Shown: positions 44,788 to 55,969 of the stretch, one piece after another
How the letters are laid out: every line of letters starts with the position of its first letter
Numbering within the stretch: position 1 is the stretch's first letter
Assembly (NCBI GenBank): GCA_017893485.1
Contig: CM030367.1
Span: forward strand, 143,643,767-143,707,766
Length of the DNA stretch: 64,000 bases
Source: Hemerocallis citrina
Taxonomy: Eukaryota > Streptophyta > Magnoliopsida > Asparagales > Asphodelaceae
Direction of reading: 5' to 3'
The notes under the pieces: model-generated
The model's input: only the letters and a program-made list of their open reading frames with translations
Database searches by the model: none
Told to the model about the DNA's origin: nothing
Made by a program: the position numbers and the translations under genes

Positions 44788-46359
44788 ATGGCCCGAAATG
44801 CAGGGGCACAACGCCTGCGGATCTTCAGCGACTCTCAGTTGGTCGTCAATCAGGTCCTCGGCGAGTATGAGGCCCGCGATGACAGGATGGTTAAATACTT
44901 GGCTAAAGTCAAAAGCCTCATGGCACTGTTTGAAGAGGCCCTCATCCAAAGGATCCCCAGAGAAGAAAATGCTCAGGCCGACGCCCTATCCAAATTAGCC
45001 TCCTCTTCCCTTCAAGGCCTCGAACAGACTGTTTTGATAGAAGTCCTCCTGAAGCCAAGCATAGAGGACGATACACTTGACTCCGTTGAAACATTGCCTG
45101 TCCTCCTCGAAGACAATTGGATGAAACCCCTCGTCGAATTTTTAAGGGACGGACTCCTTCCCGAGGATCCGAAGGAAGCACGAAGAGTAAGGACCCGAGC
45201 CGAGCGTTACACACTAATCGGAGGCATCCTGTATAAACGCTCCTTCACCCAGGTTGACGGACGGCCCTACCTGAGGTGCCTCTCCCCCGGGAAAGCTGAC
45301 TACGCCCTTCAAGAACTTCATGAGGGCAACGGCGGGGCCCATTCTGGCTCCAGAGCCCTGGCGCGCAAAGTGTTGAACTACGGGTACTTCTGGCCCACTC
45401 TCCTACGGGACGCCGAACGACACGTTCGGCAATGCAGCTCCTGTCAGAAGCACTCCGACATCCGATGCCTTCCACAAGCACCACTCGCTTCCCTATCAAG
45501 TCTGATCCCCTTCGCAATGTGGGGGATGGATTTACTAGGGTCGTTTCCGCCAGCCCCCGGACAGCTCAAGTTCCTAGCCGTGGCAATCGACTATTTCTCG
45601 AAATGGATAGAGGCCGAGCCCCTGGCCACGATTACCGAAAACAAGGTTGTTCAATTCTTCTGGAAGAGCGTGATCTGCCGATTTGGCGTCCCCAGGGTCC
45701 TAATTACCGATAACGGAACGCAGTTCACTGGGGCTGCCTTCCGAGCCCTATGTGAAGACCTCGCCATACAACACCGATTCTCCTCCGTCTCTCATCCTCA
45801 GTCCAACGGCCAGGCCGAGAATGCCAACCGAAAGATCCTTCCAGGCATTAAGAAGAGGTTAGACAAGTGTTCCAAAGGCTTGTGGGTCGATCAGCTGCCT
45901 AACGTGCTCTGGAATTACCGCACCACCAAGCGGACACCAACAGGCGAGAGCCCGTTCAATCTCACCTACGGGTCCGAGGCCATCATCCCCCTAGAAGTCG
46001 GGTTACCCTCTCCTCGTCTGATTGCTTATGAAGAAGAGCAGAACGCTAGGGAGCTCAGAGCAAGTCTAGATCTGATAGACGAAATCCGAGAGAGAGCTGC
46101 CATATGCCAGCAAACTTATCGAAGAAGGATTGAGCTAGCATACAACAAAAGAGTCCGCCCAACGGACCTCAAAGAAGGGGACCTGGTCCTCCGAAAGTTG
46201 GCCATCTCGTTCCCTAGTCAGAAAAGCAAATTGGCCCCGAACTGGGAGGGACCTTACAAGATTTCTAAAGAAATCTGCCCCGGCACGTACAGACTAGAAG
46301 ATCTCGAAGGCAGGGAGATTCCCAGGACTTGGAATGCCGACCATCTCTTAAAATACTAA
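44788..46359 (+). pseudogene. Element C pol part 2: rest of second RNase H and integrase
   Basis: Continues the second RNase H (SDSQLVVNQV, catalytic Asp near 44830; REENAQADALSKLAS), then integrase: HEGNGGAHSG and CSSCQ zinc-binding region, core Asp in GMDLL (45529), Asp in ITDNG (45709), Glu in GQAEN (45817; 36 codons later), and the C-terminal NWEGPYK block. Stop TAA at 46357. All integrase catalytic residues are intact, unlike element A. The apparent start codon at 44788 is internal to a domain and is not a real start. Confidence 0.93.
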
Positions 46360-46551
46360 GAGAGAGCAACAACGCCTCTCTAAGTAATTCGAGATGTCGA
46401 ACCGTTCCTTTCCTGTTACTTGTAGTAATTTTCTTTTATTTTTCCTTGTAATAACGGCTAGCAACTTTAGAAGCAGCCGATCATTGGATATTAATAAATA
46501 AAGTTTTTTCATATTTTTGCTATTATTGCATCTCTGCTTTTAGCTCTTCAC

Positions 46552-48055
46552 TCTAACAATGGTTCGGAGTCCAACACTCGGCTCGACTTTACTTCCCCGA
46601 CTCGCCCATAGGCGAGCCAAAAGTAGATCGCCGTTCAGAATTACTCCCACAACCGTTGAATGGTTCGGAGTCCAACACTTGGCTCGATTCTACTTCGCAA
46701 GTTCGCTCCTAAGCGATCTAGAAGTAGTTCGCCATTCGGAATTGCTCCCACAACCCATTAACTAATCTAACAATGGTTCGGAGTCCAACACTCGGCTCGA
46801 CTTTACTTCCCCAACTCGCCCATAGGCGAGCCAGAAGTATATCGCCATTCGGAATTGCTTCCACAACCGTTGAATGGTTCGGAGTCCAACACTTGGCTCG
46901 ATTCTACTTCGCAAGTTCGCTTCTAAGCGAGCTAGAAGTAGCTCGTCATTCGGAATTGCTCCCACAACCCATTAACTAATCTAACAATGGTTCGGAGTCC
47001 AACACTCGGCTCGACTTTACTTCCCCGACTCGCCCATAGGCGAGCCAGAAGTAGATCGCCGTTCGGAATTGCTCCCACAGCCGTTGAATGGTTCGGAGTC
47101 CAACACTTGGCTCGATTCTACTTCGCAAGTTCGCTCCTAAGCGAGCTAGAAGTAGTTCGCCATTCGGAATTGCTCCCACAACCCATTAACTAATCTAACA
47201 ATGGTTCGGAGTCCAACACTCGGCTCGACTTTACTTCCCCGACTCGCCCATAGGCGAGCCAGAAGTAGATCGCCATTTGAAATTGCTCCCACAACCGTTG
47301 AATGGTTCGGAGTCTAACACTTGGCTCGATTCTACTTCGCAAGTTCGCTTCTAAGCGAGCTAGAAGTAGCTCGTCATTCGGAATTGCTCCCACAACCCAT
47401 TAACTAATCTAACAATGGTTCGGAGTCCAATACTCGGCTCGACTTTACTTCCCCGACTCGCCTATAGGCGAGCCAGAAGTAGATCGCCGTTCGGAATTGC
47501 TCCCACAGCCGTTGAATGGTTCAGAGTCCAACACTTGGCTCGATTCTACTTCACAAGTTCGCTCATAGGCGAGCCAGAAATAGATCGCCATTCGGAATTG
47601 CTCCCACAACCCATTAACTAATCTAACAATGGTTCGGAGTCCAACACTCGACTCGACTTTACTTCCCCGACTCGCCCATAGGCAAGCCAGAAGTAGATCG
47701 CCGTTCGGAATTGCTCCCACAGCCGTTGAATGGTTCGGAGTCCAACACTTGGCCCGATTCTACTTCTCAAGTTCGCTTCTAAACGAGCTAGAAGTAGCTC
47801 GCCATTCGGAATTGATCCCACAACCCATTAACTAATCTAACAATGGTTCGGAGTCCAACACTCGGCTCGACTTTACTTCCCCGACTCGCCCATAGGCGAG
47901 CCAGAAGTAGATCGTCGTTCGTAATTGCTCCCACAGCCGTTGAATGGTTCGGAGTCCAACACTTGGCCCGATTCTACTTCGCAAGTTCGCTTCTAAGCGA
48001 ACTAGAAGTAGCTCGCCATTCGGAATTGCTCCCACAGCCGTCAAACTAACCTAAC
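46552..48055 (+). repeat. 214-bp tandem array, seven copies, each a doubled ~107-bp unit
   Basis: ATGGTTCGGAGTCCAACACTCGG recurs with exact 214-bp spacing from 46559 (46773, 46987, 47201, 47415, 47629, 47843). Each unit contains two related halves (CAACACTCGGCTCGACTTTAC and CAACACTTGGCTCGATTCTAC), so it is a higher-order repeat. Each half has a short palindrome such as CTCGCCCATAGGCGAG. The 68-residue frames that recur here are repeat artefacts. Position matches the arrays after pol in element A. Confidence 0.97.
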
Positions 48056-49414
48056 GATGGTCGGGGTCCTATGGCTCGACATTACTTCACCGGCTCGTCC
48101 TTAAGCGGGCCGGAGGAAGATGGCCATTCCGAACTGCCCCCACGACCACCGAGCCGAGCGGACGAGGTACCGACCCTCGTATATGGCGAAAAAACCACCC
48201 GAGGCGAAACCACCGTCCGATCGTCTCAAAATGTGTGCTAGAGTGTGATGAACGGATTTGATTCAGCCACGTGTCCACAAAATAACAAGATAACGCTTTC
48301 TTGGAAACTGGACCCGCCTCAAGATTCGTGCCACCATCCAACGGCTCTGATCACTTCACTTTGCTCGGCACCAAACACCGAGCGACAGGCAACCAGAACC
48401 AACCTTCGGCAAAAGTCACTCCGATTACCGAGCTACGAAAGCACAGCCGACCCATGCCGAGCGAGTATCCAGCCGAGCCTCGAAAGAGTTTGAGTTAGGG
48501 TTTAGGGGACTTTCCTCCTGGTTCCGAACTTGGGTCATCACCTCTTCTACCATGATTTTCTCCGACCCTAACATCCACATCAGAGCAGTCAGAATCGGGA
48601 GAAGATCATGGTGGAAGAACGATCACCCGTCCTCCCGAAGAGCTTTTCCCTCGGGTCCGGACTATGGTCGCCAACTCTTCTGCCTTGTCCTCCCCCGTCC
48701 CTGACACCCACATCGTCAGCGTCAGAAACGGGAAAAGAACAAGGCAGAAGGGTGACCACCCCTCCGAACCTCTCGAGGTCAAAATTTTTCACAAGGTTGG
48801 CATCCGCCCAAGGGCAGACACCATCGATGCCACTAGAATCCAAAACTGCAGTGACTAAAACTACAAGGGGGGTGTGGTACTTATAGCATTTCCCCCAAGA
48901 GACTATCATTATGACCCTCGTGAGTCCAACGGTTGCGCCTAGGGAGCTGAAGTGCCGCGTGTTAATTAATGGGCACCGTTCTCAACGCCCTTGGGGAGGT
49001 GAAACGCCCCCCACGGATCCCGGAGCACCATTAATGCTGTTAGGGGACTGGTCCCATCTTTTCAGAACCACGCTCGGACGTCCAAGGGCCCGCATTCCTA
49101 ATCAGGCCGCGTGGCCGCAGCCGCGAAACAGCTGTACCTTAGCGGCCGCACCGAGCCGCACCTGAAGGCGCCGAGCAAGATTCAGAACCGCGGCAAAAAT
49201 GTGGGTTTCGAGGCCAAGATGCTCGACGAAGCAAACAGTCGCCTCGCGGTTCATTTCGAGCCTACCCTAGCTAGCATAATTTCAGCACAACAAGAGGCCA
49301 GCAAAGGACAGTTCGGATAAATCAACTCCAATTTTATTAATATAACTTGGATAAATTTACAAAAAGATTACAACAAAATACAGTTCGGAAGTCCGAAGAC
49401 AAGACACGACCCGT
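48056..49414 (-). other. Element C region between array and antisense gene, with hairpin pair
   Basis: It contains a copy of the module ACCGACCCTCGTATATGGCGAA (48165) that recurs in the right-hand array, and two related inverted repeats: 48549-48610 (TTCTACCATGATTTTCTCC with its inverse) and 48675-48753 (TTCTGCCTTGTCCTCCCCC with its inverse). An AATAAA-type sequence on the minus strand (plus 49331-49340) lies about 75 bp beyond the antisense stop codon and is a candidate poly(A) signal for that gene. Confidence 0.55.
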
Positions 49415-50131
49415 TTACTGCCTCCGAGGAAGGGGGACGCTCCGGTTCAGCGACACCTTGGGTCGGCGCTTCTTGACCTCCGAGCTCGTCTCTAGACCGA
49501 CGAATCGAGACGCCCCCTCGCCGCTGACCCTGACAGTCGCTCTGACAGAAGCACCACTTGAAGACACCGCTACCCCACTTTGGGCGTCGGCTGTTGTCCT
49601 ACCTATGATGGGGGTTCGGCTCGCGGCCTGATAAAACGTAATCCCTCGCTCTATCTCTTCGCGAGTGCACGAGGTGCTCCGGACATTAGCCCTCACCGGC
49701 TGAGGCTTGAGCCGAGCAACCTCTTCCTCCAGTTCGACGATCCGGTCCTTCAGCGTGTCGTCCTTCACAATCACTTTGAATCGAGTAAGTTTCGCCGAAC
49801 CAGGATACTGGGCGCTGTCGGATATAATGCGGCTCAAGTGGGTCACCTCGATGCTCTTGTCGACCGTCACCCTTTGCAACTTTTCTACCTTCCTTGCGAA
49901 GTCATCTCGTTCGGCCGAAACCCGAACCAACTCTTCTTCCTTCGCAGATAGTTCGGCCTCGACTATCCGCAAATGGTGCAGCTCGACCAACAGCTCACTA
50001 TTCCTCTTCTCTACATTATAAAGTATTCTCCTCGTCAGATGAACCTCGCCCTCGAGACGATCCTCCCGGGACCGCTGAAATAACTCTGCTCGGTGCCGAT
50101 TCGCCGAGGTGATAAGAGTCTGCTCGGCAAT
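49415..50131 (-). CDS. Last exon of the element C antisense gene (coiled-coil protein part)
   Basis: An uninterrupted 239-codon frame follows the acceptor TTATTTCAG|ATTGCC at 50131. It has Glu/Leu/Arg heptad-like sequence (ELLVELHHLRIVEAELSAKEEE; IVELEEEVARLKP) and a Ser/Arg-rich tail, ending at TAA 49417-49415. It could be a separate antisense reading frame if the upstream TGA near 50312 is used; a donor CAG|GTGGAC just before that stop would join it in frame. Confidence 0.6.
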   Translation of the reverse strand: MAEQTLITSANRHRAELFQRSREDRLEGEVHLTRRILYNVEKRNSELLVELHHLRIVEAELSAKEEELVRVSAERDDFARKVEKLQRVTVDKSIEVTHLSRIISDSAQYPGSAKLTRFKVIVKDDTLKDRIVELEEEVARLKPQPVRANVRSTSCTREEIERGITFYQAASRTPIIGRTTADAQSGVAVSSSGASVRATVRVSGEGASRFVGLETSSEVKKRRPKVSLNRSVPLPRRQ

Positions 50132-52516
50132 CTGAAATAAGAAAGGGACAACATTGAAGTACTATTTGGCCGAACCAAACACTTAGACAGAAGTCCAAAA
50201 TCAAAACACTTTTCATTCATCATCAAAAGCGGTGGCCAGTCCGCAAAAGGCATTACACTGTTTGAAAGAAAAAACAAAACAAAAAAACTACAAAAATTTA
50301 CAAGAGGATCAGGGGTCCACCTGCGTCGCCGCTTCGACCACGGGCGCGTCGCCAGGTGGCCCCTCGATCCTCCCCTCGACCAGGGCGTTCGCCAAAGGTG
50401 GGTCGGCCTCCTCCTCCTCGTCCTCGCCTTCGACCTCGTCACCTTCGCCTCCCTCCTCCTCACCGCCTGAGGGCGACCTGGGCCACAGTCTGTAGCCGAC
50501 CCGCTCGAAGCCGGGGACACGATCCTAAACATGATCAAGTGCCCTCTGATAGGACCTCTCCATGTTCTCGGCCATGTGTTTCTTCTCCTGAGCCTCGACC
50601 TCGGCCTCTACCTCGGCCCTAATCTTCACGGCCAGCGCCTCCTTCTCCGCCTTTAGGTCGGCCAGAGACTTCGCCGACGCGGCCAGCTCCTTAGCAGCCT
50701 TCTTGGCCTTGGCAGACTCCGCGTCAAGTCGCCCCTTGGCTCTCTCCAAGTCCGCCTCACGATTGGCGACCCGGACTTCCAAGGCCTCGCCCCGCCGCTG
50801 CTCGGCCTCGAACTGCCGAACCGCCTTGACCTTCTCCGCCCTGTCTTTGTCACTGGCAGCCTTCAGCTCCTTCTCCTGTTCGGCGAACGTCTCGAGAAGG
50901 TGGCCGAAGTGGCAGGTGGCCTGCAAAAATAACGATCAGAGCAATGTGCAAGCCGGGCAGAAAACTTGGACGAATTTGCAAAAGAAAAACTTACCGACAC
51001 GAGCGACCGAGCGACCTCATAGGTGTCGTCGCCGACCGTCCCCGCTTTTAGTGCGGCTCTGTCCTTTGGCGTCGCCAAGTGCTTGATGACCTGCACCGAC
51101 ATCTGCGAGTTGTCGAGGAATCCGTCGTGATTCTTCACCCGCCAGTTCGGTACAAACAACTGCTTGTGCTGCTCGGTCAGGATTTCCTCGGCCGCTTTAG
51201 TCAACGGCGGAGCCTCAAGCGTCAACGCCGCGTTAACATCAAAGGCCCCCTCAATCACGGTCGGGGCCACAGGGACCGAGTGCTCCTCGGCAACAACCAC
51301 CTCCGAAGGCACCTCAGTAGCCAGAGGAGGCGGGGTGGTGGTGGAGGCGACCGTGGGCTGCGGAGTCGACGAGGCAGCCGCGGCCGCCCTCTTCCTCTTT
51401 CTGCCCCCGGCCAGCTTGGACCTATCGGCCATCATAGCGTTGAAATCAATCTTCATCGCTTCTGCATCGGACAACAAAAAACGAGTCAGCAAGACGAACT
51501 AAAGACTTGAAAGAAAAACGAAAATAAATGAGATGTCAGGAGCATACTCGGGTCGATGGGGCTAAAGCCGGACCCGAACAGCACCTCCTCCGTCAACTCC
51601 CTCCAACTCAGCAGGGGAAGGGCCATGATCTTCCTCGCCACCTCCTCCTCGGCCTCAGACAGTACGGGGTCGGCCCTCGCAAATTTCGGCACCTCCACTT
51701 TCCACCGGGTCGGAATCGCCTCACCCCTCAATATAAAATACTTCTCTTTCCAACCCTTAATTGAGTCCGGGTTTTCTATAATCCTAACACCCTTCCTCGG
51801 CCCCAAGTAGTACCGATGCTCCGTCTTGTGCATCCGGTGGTTTATCCGATACAAGCTCGGAAGACTGTGAGGACCGGCTCTACTTCAGCTTTATAGCACT
51901 GAAGCAAGAAAGCGTTCACATGACGCCATGTGTTCGGCATAAATTGGGTCGGCGCGAGGCAGAACCAGCCGAGGATCTGGAGGATGAAAGGATGCAGCGG
52001 AAAACGTAGTCCGGCATTCAAAGAGTCGAAGTCGAACATGCACATATCCGACGATGGCAGCTTGGAATTCGCTCGCATCCCGGGGCCGGGGATCACCCGC
52101 TTGTACTCCGGAGGGATGGCGAATCCCTTTCTGATCCGAAGGAGATCCCTCTCGGATAACACCGAAATGAGCTTGTCGGCTTCGGTGGGAAGGGCCGGGT
52201 TAGGCTCTTCGACGACTTTCGACTTTTCGTAGATCGCTTTCTCCAAAAGGTCGCCCTCGTACTGCCTGACCCCTGAATGCCCGGACAGAACAGAGGGATA
52301 TCGTCCCATTTCGGGAGCTTGCTTCGGGTTTTCCACAATCACCGCCACCACGGGAGAATGGGTCGCCACCCTCCTCTTTTTCTTCTCCTGCCTCGCCTCG
52401 GTAGCCGACGGTTCGGCGACCTGCTTTCCCTTCCTTCGGGCCTCCGCCCTCCTCCTCTCCTCGGCACCATCATCGCCCGAAGACGAGGCCCCACTCCCCG
52501 AGTTCACTCTTGAAAT
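49415..52516 (-). pseudogene. Antisense gene of Tat element C (PF04195-like plus coiled coil), spliced
   Basis: Homologous to the antisense gene of element A. N-terminal exon: acidic/basic linker, PF04195-like block (LRFPLHPFILQI; NTWRHVNAFLLQC), then a one-base frame break near 51848, then DSIKGWKEKYFIL. Intron 1 is 51547-51462 (GTATGC...GATGCAG, phase 1) and intron 2 is 50994-50921 (GTAAGT...TTTTTGCAG, phase 0), the same positions and phases as in element A. A coiled coil follows (50920-50528), interrupted by TAG 50527-50525, then an acidic tail. A further acceptor TTATTTCAG precedes a last exon 50131-49415, another long coiled coil. The residue matching A's initiator Met is Ile here (52516), so the start is uncertain. 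Confidence 0.8.
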
Positions 52517-52720
52517 ATCTAGAAAAAAGCTAAGGCAAAGTAAACTGACCTTTGAAGTGACGTTCACGGTCGGAATGTGCCTGCCGGAAATTGCCTGGCC
52601 CACGCGACAGCTAACGTCATCACCTTGGAGCAAGAGTCGCCGCTAGCAGAGAACTTAGAGAACAAAAGTGAAATATTGGAGTGAAAAGTAAGAAATGAGC
52701 TTGGGGGTGGGGGAGTGAAA

Positions 52721-52730
52721 ACTTATAACC
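52721..52730 (-). promoter_or_regulatory. TATA-like box upstream of the antisense gene (element C)
   Basis: GGTTATAAGT on the minus strand about 205 bp upstream of the start-equivalent position 52516, matching the placement seen in element A (10926-10937). Confidence 0.4.
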
Positions 52731-52899
52731 CCAGGAGATAGTGGGCCTCCTTGGGAACCTCAAAGGCCCACTAAGAAGCCAAAGCGCCAAGCGGGAAGTT
52801 GCGACGTTACGAGAAGCAAAAAACTCTTCAAATCACCCAAGTCAACGACTCGGCCACCGGTCTGCCAAGCCGAGCTATCGAACAGCCCGGCTAAGCAAC

Positions 52900-54560
52900 C
52901 GAGCTACTAAGGTCCTTCAAAAATATCCAACTCAGCGCCTCGGCCAACAGCACTGAGGCTCCGAGCCGAGATGACGAGGAACCGACCCTCGTATATGGAG
53001 AAAAATCCTCCCGAGGCGAAGTCACCATCGGATCTCTCCAAAATTCGCATCAGAATTCGATGGACGGTTCAGATCTCGCCACGACCACAAAACGACAAGA
53101 TAACGTTTTCTCGTGATCTGAACCCCATCCTCGTGATGCACGCCATGATGAACGAACCAGATCTGCCCACGTGTACCTTCTGAGCTGCCTGCCATCGGCC
53201 TGCTCAACCGAGCTACCAAACAGCTTAGTCGAACAGCCGAGCCACTGGGCTCGAAAAAATGTAACCATCAAGAGACGTTTCCTTCAAAAATATCCAACTC
53301 AGCGCCTCGGCCAACAGCACTGAGGCTCCGAGCCGAGATGACGAGGAACCGACCCTCGTATATGGAGAAAAATCCTCCCGAGGTGAAGTCACCGTCAGAT
53401 CTCTCCAAAATTCGCGTCAGAATTCGATGGGCGGTTCAGATCTTGCCATGCCCACAAAACGACAAGATAACGTTTTCTCGTGATCTGAACCCCATCCTCG
53501 TGATGCGCACCATGATGGACAGACCAGATCCGCCCACATGTACCTTCCGAGCTGCCTGCCATCGGCCTGCTCAGCCTAGCTACCAAACAGCTTAGTCGAG
53601 CAGCCGAGCCACTGGGCTCGAAAAAATGGAACCATCAAGAGACGCTTCCTTCAAAATATCCAACTCAGTGCCTCGGTGAACGCCACGTAGACTCCGAGCC
53701 GAGATGACGAGGAACCGACCCTCGTATATGGCGAAGAAACTCGCCGACCCATATCAGTTGTTGGATCTTGTAAAAAAGCGCGCTCGTCATGATGGACGGT
53801 TCAGATCTTGCCACGTCCACTACACGACAAGATAGCATTTTATGGGGATCTGCGCTGAGATGAACGGCCCAGATGACGCCACGTACCTCGGAGAGCTCGA
53901 GCTGAGGAACCATCCTCCGAGCCGAGGGACCAATCTTCCGAACCGAGGAGACGAGGAACCGACCCTCGCACCTCGTAAAGGGTAAGGCCGAGCCGAGATG
54001 ACGAGGAACCGACCCTCGTATATGGCGAAAAAACACGCCGACCCATATCAGCCGTTGGATCTTGTAAAAAAGCGCGCTCGTCATGATGGACGGTTCAGAT
54101 CTTGCCACGTCCACTACACAACAAGATAGCATTTTATGGGGATCTACGCTATGATGGACGGCCCAGATGACGCCACGTACCTCGGAGAGCTTGAGCCGAG
54201 GAACCATCCTCCGAGCCGAGGGACCAATCCTCCGAACCGAGGAGACGAGGAACCGACCCTCGCACCTCGTAAAGGGTAAGGCCGAGACGAGATGACGAGA
54301 AACCGAACCTCGTATATGGCAAAAAAACACGCCGACCCATATCAGCCGTTGGATCTTGTAAAAAAGCGCGCTCGTCATGATGGACGGTTCAGATCTTGCC
54401 ACGTCCACTACATGACAAGATAGCGTTTTATGGGGATCTACGCTGAGATGGATAGCCCAGATGATGCCACGAACCTCAGATCCTCCGAGCCGAGGCACTG
54501 ATCCTCCGAGCCGAGGCGCTGACCCTCCGAGCCGAGGAACCGAGGAGCCGACCTTCGTAT
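52900..54560 (+). repeat. Element C right-hand array: two ~367-bp and three ~293-bp units
   Basis: GCCGAGATGACGAGGAACCG-type words occur at 52965, 53332, 53698, 53992 and about 54284 (spacing 367, 366, 294, 292). Both unit types share the module CGACCCTCGTATATGGCGAA and GGTTCAGATCTTGCCACG. Because 294 is a multiple of 3, a 300-codon frame stays open on the minus strand (54567-53665); it is a repeat artefact. Confidence 0.92.
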
Positions 54561-55053
54561 ACGGCAAAAAAGCCTGCCGAGGAACGGGGGCCGTCTGATT
54601 ACTCAGAAATTCGCGATCCGCTCTGATCGAAGGTCCAGATTATGCCACATCATAAATTAATATTTAAAAATCGATTTTCATCTATTTAAATCGTTTTATT
54701 TATTTAAAAATTGTGAAAAATTGTTAAAAATTCGGGAAAATTAGCTAAAAATTCTAGACAATAATTAAAAACTCGGAGGGATATTTTTTAGCCCCTGAAC
54801 GAACAATTATTGCCTAGAATGTACTGTTAAGCCCCCCGAACGATTAGTTAGCACATTGCAAAATTAAATAAATAGCCCGAAAAAATAGATAAAAACTCGA
54901 TACGGCCTCAGAACATCGTATGGCTTCAAAAAAGAAGAAGTTACCTTACCCCCCACTTCAGGATTCAAAATCACCCATTCGGACTCCGATACAACTCCAC
55001 TAGCCACTAACACAGTCAAACTACTCCTCAAAGACTGATCGCCCTCAGCCTTT
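54561..55053 (+). other. AT-rich 3' untranslated part of element C
   Basis: The first half has AAAATT-rich short repeats (54650-54770). The rest is unremarkable sequence leading to the polypurine tract. No gene seen. Confidence 0.55.
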
Positions 55054-55065
55054 AGGAGTGGGGGG
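55054..55065 (+). promoter_or_regulatory. Polypurine tract of element C
   Basis: AGGAGTGGGGGG, separated by CTCG from the 3' LTR. It is the plus-strand primer site. Confidence 0.85.
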
Positions 55066-55069
55066 CTCG

Positions 55070-55662
55070 TGATGTGGCTACAAATAGGGGTTTAATCGAG
55101 ACCGTCCAAATTGGACACGAATCCTGAAGCCCAGGGGTAAAATAGTAATTTCACCTACAAACGGGTCTGAAGTGGGTACTGGGTCTCCTTCTCACAGATC
55201 CAATAACCCGCGAACGGATCCACCTCAACTGGGTGTGGGCTTCAACCCGCAACAAACCCGGTCCAGCAGGATAGAATTAGGGTTTCTGATTGACATTAAT
55301 CAACGGCCCTGATTCGTATCTATCCTTTCACTGGGGATTAGGGATTACATTCCTTATTTATACACAGGAATTACATGCCTAATCTTTTCCCTAAGACGCC
55401 TATAAATACCCCCCATCCATCTCCATTAAGAGGTAATCAATCTTTCTCCAGTTGTTGTGCTCTTTCATAATCTCTCTGATTATTGACTTGAGCGTCAGAG
55501 GGTGCGTCACCGGGAACAACCCCGGTGTCTCGCACTTTTTGCAGGTATACGGCGGGAGCGACGATCAAGCCCGACAGAACAGGTATACAGGTTTACTATT
55601 CAGTTTCCCTAAGAATCTACAAATTCTATCTGTTTGCCCCCACACCAAAATTAGCGGCAACA
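55070..55662 (+). mobile_element. 3' LTR of element C
   Basis: 593 bp, co-linear with 39989-40580, TATAAATA at 55401-55408, ends GCGGCAACA, followed by target duplication GGCTT. About 17 substitutions and one single-base indel separate the two LTRs by hand count. Confidence 0.95.
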
Positions 55663-55667
55663 GGCTT

Positions 55668-55964
55668 TAATAACAATTAAACAATTGGGCTTTTGATTAA
55701 TTTAATAAAACCACATACGAATTTAGGCTTTAGAATAAACAATTGGGTTTCAAAATAATAATAATAATAAAATCAAATACAACTTGGACTCACATTAATA
55801 ATTAATAAAAGCCAAATAAAAACTTGGGCTTAAAATAAACAATTGAGTTTATAAAAATAGTTTAAATAACGAAATCAATTAGGAAAAAATGGTTAGGAGA
55901 TACCGAGGATTTAAATACGGAAAAATACTTTTTAAAATACGTATTAATGGAAACAGGGGTTACA
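55668..55964 (-). mobile_element. Tekay/Del-like solo LTR inside element B gag, right part
   Basis: The remaining ~300 bp of the solo LTR that begins at 36857, ending GGAAACAGGGGTTACA, followed by the CTCAG target duplication and the return of element B gag. Confidence 0.87.
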
Positions 55965-55969
55965 CTCAG

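Larger units (their letters stand above)
39989..55662 (+). mobile_element. Full-length Tat-lineage Gypsy retrotransposon (element C), 15.7 kb
   Basis: Bounded by LTRs of 592 and 593 bp and a perfect target duplication GGCTT (39984-39988 and 55663-55667). Order: LTR, primer site, gag, protease, RT, RNase H, second RNase H, integrase, 214-bp array, antisense gene, 367/293-bp array, polypurine tract, LTR. The double RNase H and the antisense gene identify the Tat lineage. It is disabled by a gag stop (40986), a frame change at the gag/pol boundary and another in the second RNase H (~44785). LTR differences of about 17 substitutions and one indel (hand count, ~3%) make it moderately old. Confidence 0.95.

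Noticed and set aside
46559..48049. Six to seven similar 68-residue reading frames in a row on both strands
   Set aside because: They are the same frame repeated by the 214-bp tandem unit, with no domain and no promoter.
48608..48886. 92-codon plus-strand frame near the antisense gene
   Set aside because: Overlaps inverted repeats, has no homologue in element A, and is low complexity.
53665..54567. 300-codon frame on the minus strand
   Set aside because: It arises because the ~293-bp repeat unit is close to a multiple of 3; the product is itself a 98-residue repeat of the DNA array.
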